From positions 50,764,171-50,828,170 of the forward strand of contig OX421961.1 in the NCBI GenBank assembly GCA_949128115.1: a stretch of DNA of 64,000 nt, in the 5' to 3' direction. This document shows, in pieces, positions 47,033 through 64,000 of the stretch (its first letter is position 1; each line of letters begins with the position of its first letter). The notes beneath the pieces are model-generated. The model saw only the letters and a list, made by a program, of their open reading frames with translations, was not told the origin of the DNA and did not search any database. This DNA comes from Anaspis maculata. Lineage: Eukaryota > Arthropoda > Insecta > Coleoptera > Scraptiidae. A program made the position numbers and the translations under genes.

Positions 47033-48055
47033 GTCAAGTTTAAATTAAAATGAACTTTCTTCAGTCCACACATATATTTAGGTCCCGATAATTAAAAGAT
47101 CACAGTAACGGGTATATGTATATTTTTTAAATTAAAATACATATTATATTTTGGTGATTGCCTGATATACACTACACATCTACGCAGTAATCAAAATATA
47201 GTACAAATATGGGTTCAATAACGTTCATGGTGATTTACAGGATGGAAAAGCTACAAATTTAACAAACTAAAATCGTTAAATAAGATGAAACGTCACTAAT
47301 CATGTGACTTAGCTTTCACACAATAATAAAATCAACTCCACTCAGATACAGTAGTAAAATGTAAACAATAGTTGTTACTGCTGCAAATACCATTCATTCT
47401 TACATTATTTACACAATATTGCCTACAATCCTCACTTTTGCACATAAGCACCATTTCTGTTTCCAAAATAATCTGTGCATTAAAAATACTTAGATAAAAG
47501 CAAATTAACTGAGATTGATAGCATCTGTTGCCAAATCTCAAACTAGCGTTTCTACACTATTACTGTTAAGACTTTCAAGGTGTTAATCAAAGCTCAACTC
47601 CACATCAGTCAAAATTCTGAAATCGATTTTCAAAGGCTAAAACCATCCACTTCCACGTCATAACTACAATCACAAAAAATAGATTGTAATATTGAGGCCA
47701 GCCCCTATCTAAACAATGGACGAAAAGCAGGTCTTGCACACTCATACATCTTAACAAGACATCGTTTAAAATTTGCAACACTAACAACATTTTATACTTA
47801 GAAACTCAGCAATATAAAATAATAAAATCTCTTAATTTTAAATAAACCACTTTGCATAAAGCTATATAGTAACTATCGGTAAAAAATTTCGTATATGGTA
47901 TCACTTCATAAAGATTCATAAAAATGTATGTTTGATTTGCAACAATTCAAGAACAAATTTTGAAACGCCTGAAAATGGGTAAACAAGAGCTGAGAATGCA
48001 AAAAAATGTCTTTGGGAAGAAGTGACATGAATCGAGATCACTCATCATTGACACT
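47033..48055 (-). other. probable Smox 3' UTR and HINT1-Smox spacer
   Basis: AT-rich and free of the foldback elements that crowd the rest of the window, as expected for transcribed 3' UTR. No canonical AATAAA was found on the minus strand, so the Smox 3' end is not placed. Confidence 0.4.

Positions 48056-64000
<15,945 letters not shown>

Overview
This is a stretch of an insect nuclear genome. The evidence is spliced genes with GT-AG introns, AATAAA polyadenylation signals, TATA promoters on cuticle genes, two CPCFC-type cuticular proteins, an insect-type Smad2/3 orthologue (Smox), and a heavy load of small DNA transposons and foldback elements. The order is not proven. The cuticle proteins and the abundance of elements ending in CAGGGTG or CCTCGGG would suit a hemipteran, but that is an impression and not a test. 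There is no sign of bacterial DNA, CRISPR or an operon.

Layout. 1-19 kb has no recognisable host gene. It holds a 118-bp satellite, several TIR elements, three hAT-type elements (two with exact 8-bp target duplications) and a relic of a LINE reverse transcriptase. 19.2-29.5 kb carries two tandem same-strand paralogues of a CPCFC cuticle protein. Each has a 5-codon first exon, and each has one intron swollen by transposons. 31.4-31.7 kb carries mitochondrial ATP synthase subunit e on the minus strand. 33.5-44.5 kb is a nested transposon block: a TTAA-flanked unit of about 11 kb contains two inverted copies of a TA-flanked element with GCCCAGGC ends, each with a TTAA- or TA-flanked foldback nearby or inside. 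One copy keeps a short cysteine-rich open frame and the other has lost it. 45.0-47.0 kb holds two housekeeping genes on the plus strand, dUTPase (3 exons, probable mitochondrial and nuclear starts) and HINT1 (2 exons). 48.06-60.96 kb is Smox on the minus strand with 8 coding exons. Its 9.7-kb intron is almost filled with nested foldback and hAT elements. 61-64 kb is richer in GC, probably contains Smox 5' leader or promoter sequence, and has no gene I can name.

How the genes relate. The two cuticle genes are a recent tandem duplication that shares promoter spacing, splice phases and a 3' UTR palindrome. dUTPase (nucleotide pool), HINT1 (nucleotide phosphoramidase), ATP synthase e (mitochondrial energy) and Smox (activin/TGF-beta signalling) are unrelated neighbours; HINT1 and Smox converge tail to tail. 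I find no new multi-gene system. The points most worth following are the altered DNA-binding hairpin in the Smox MH1 domain, the layered 11-kb transposon block, and the AACTGC-ended and GCCCAGGC-ended TA-flanked families, for which no transposase is visible here.
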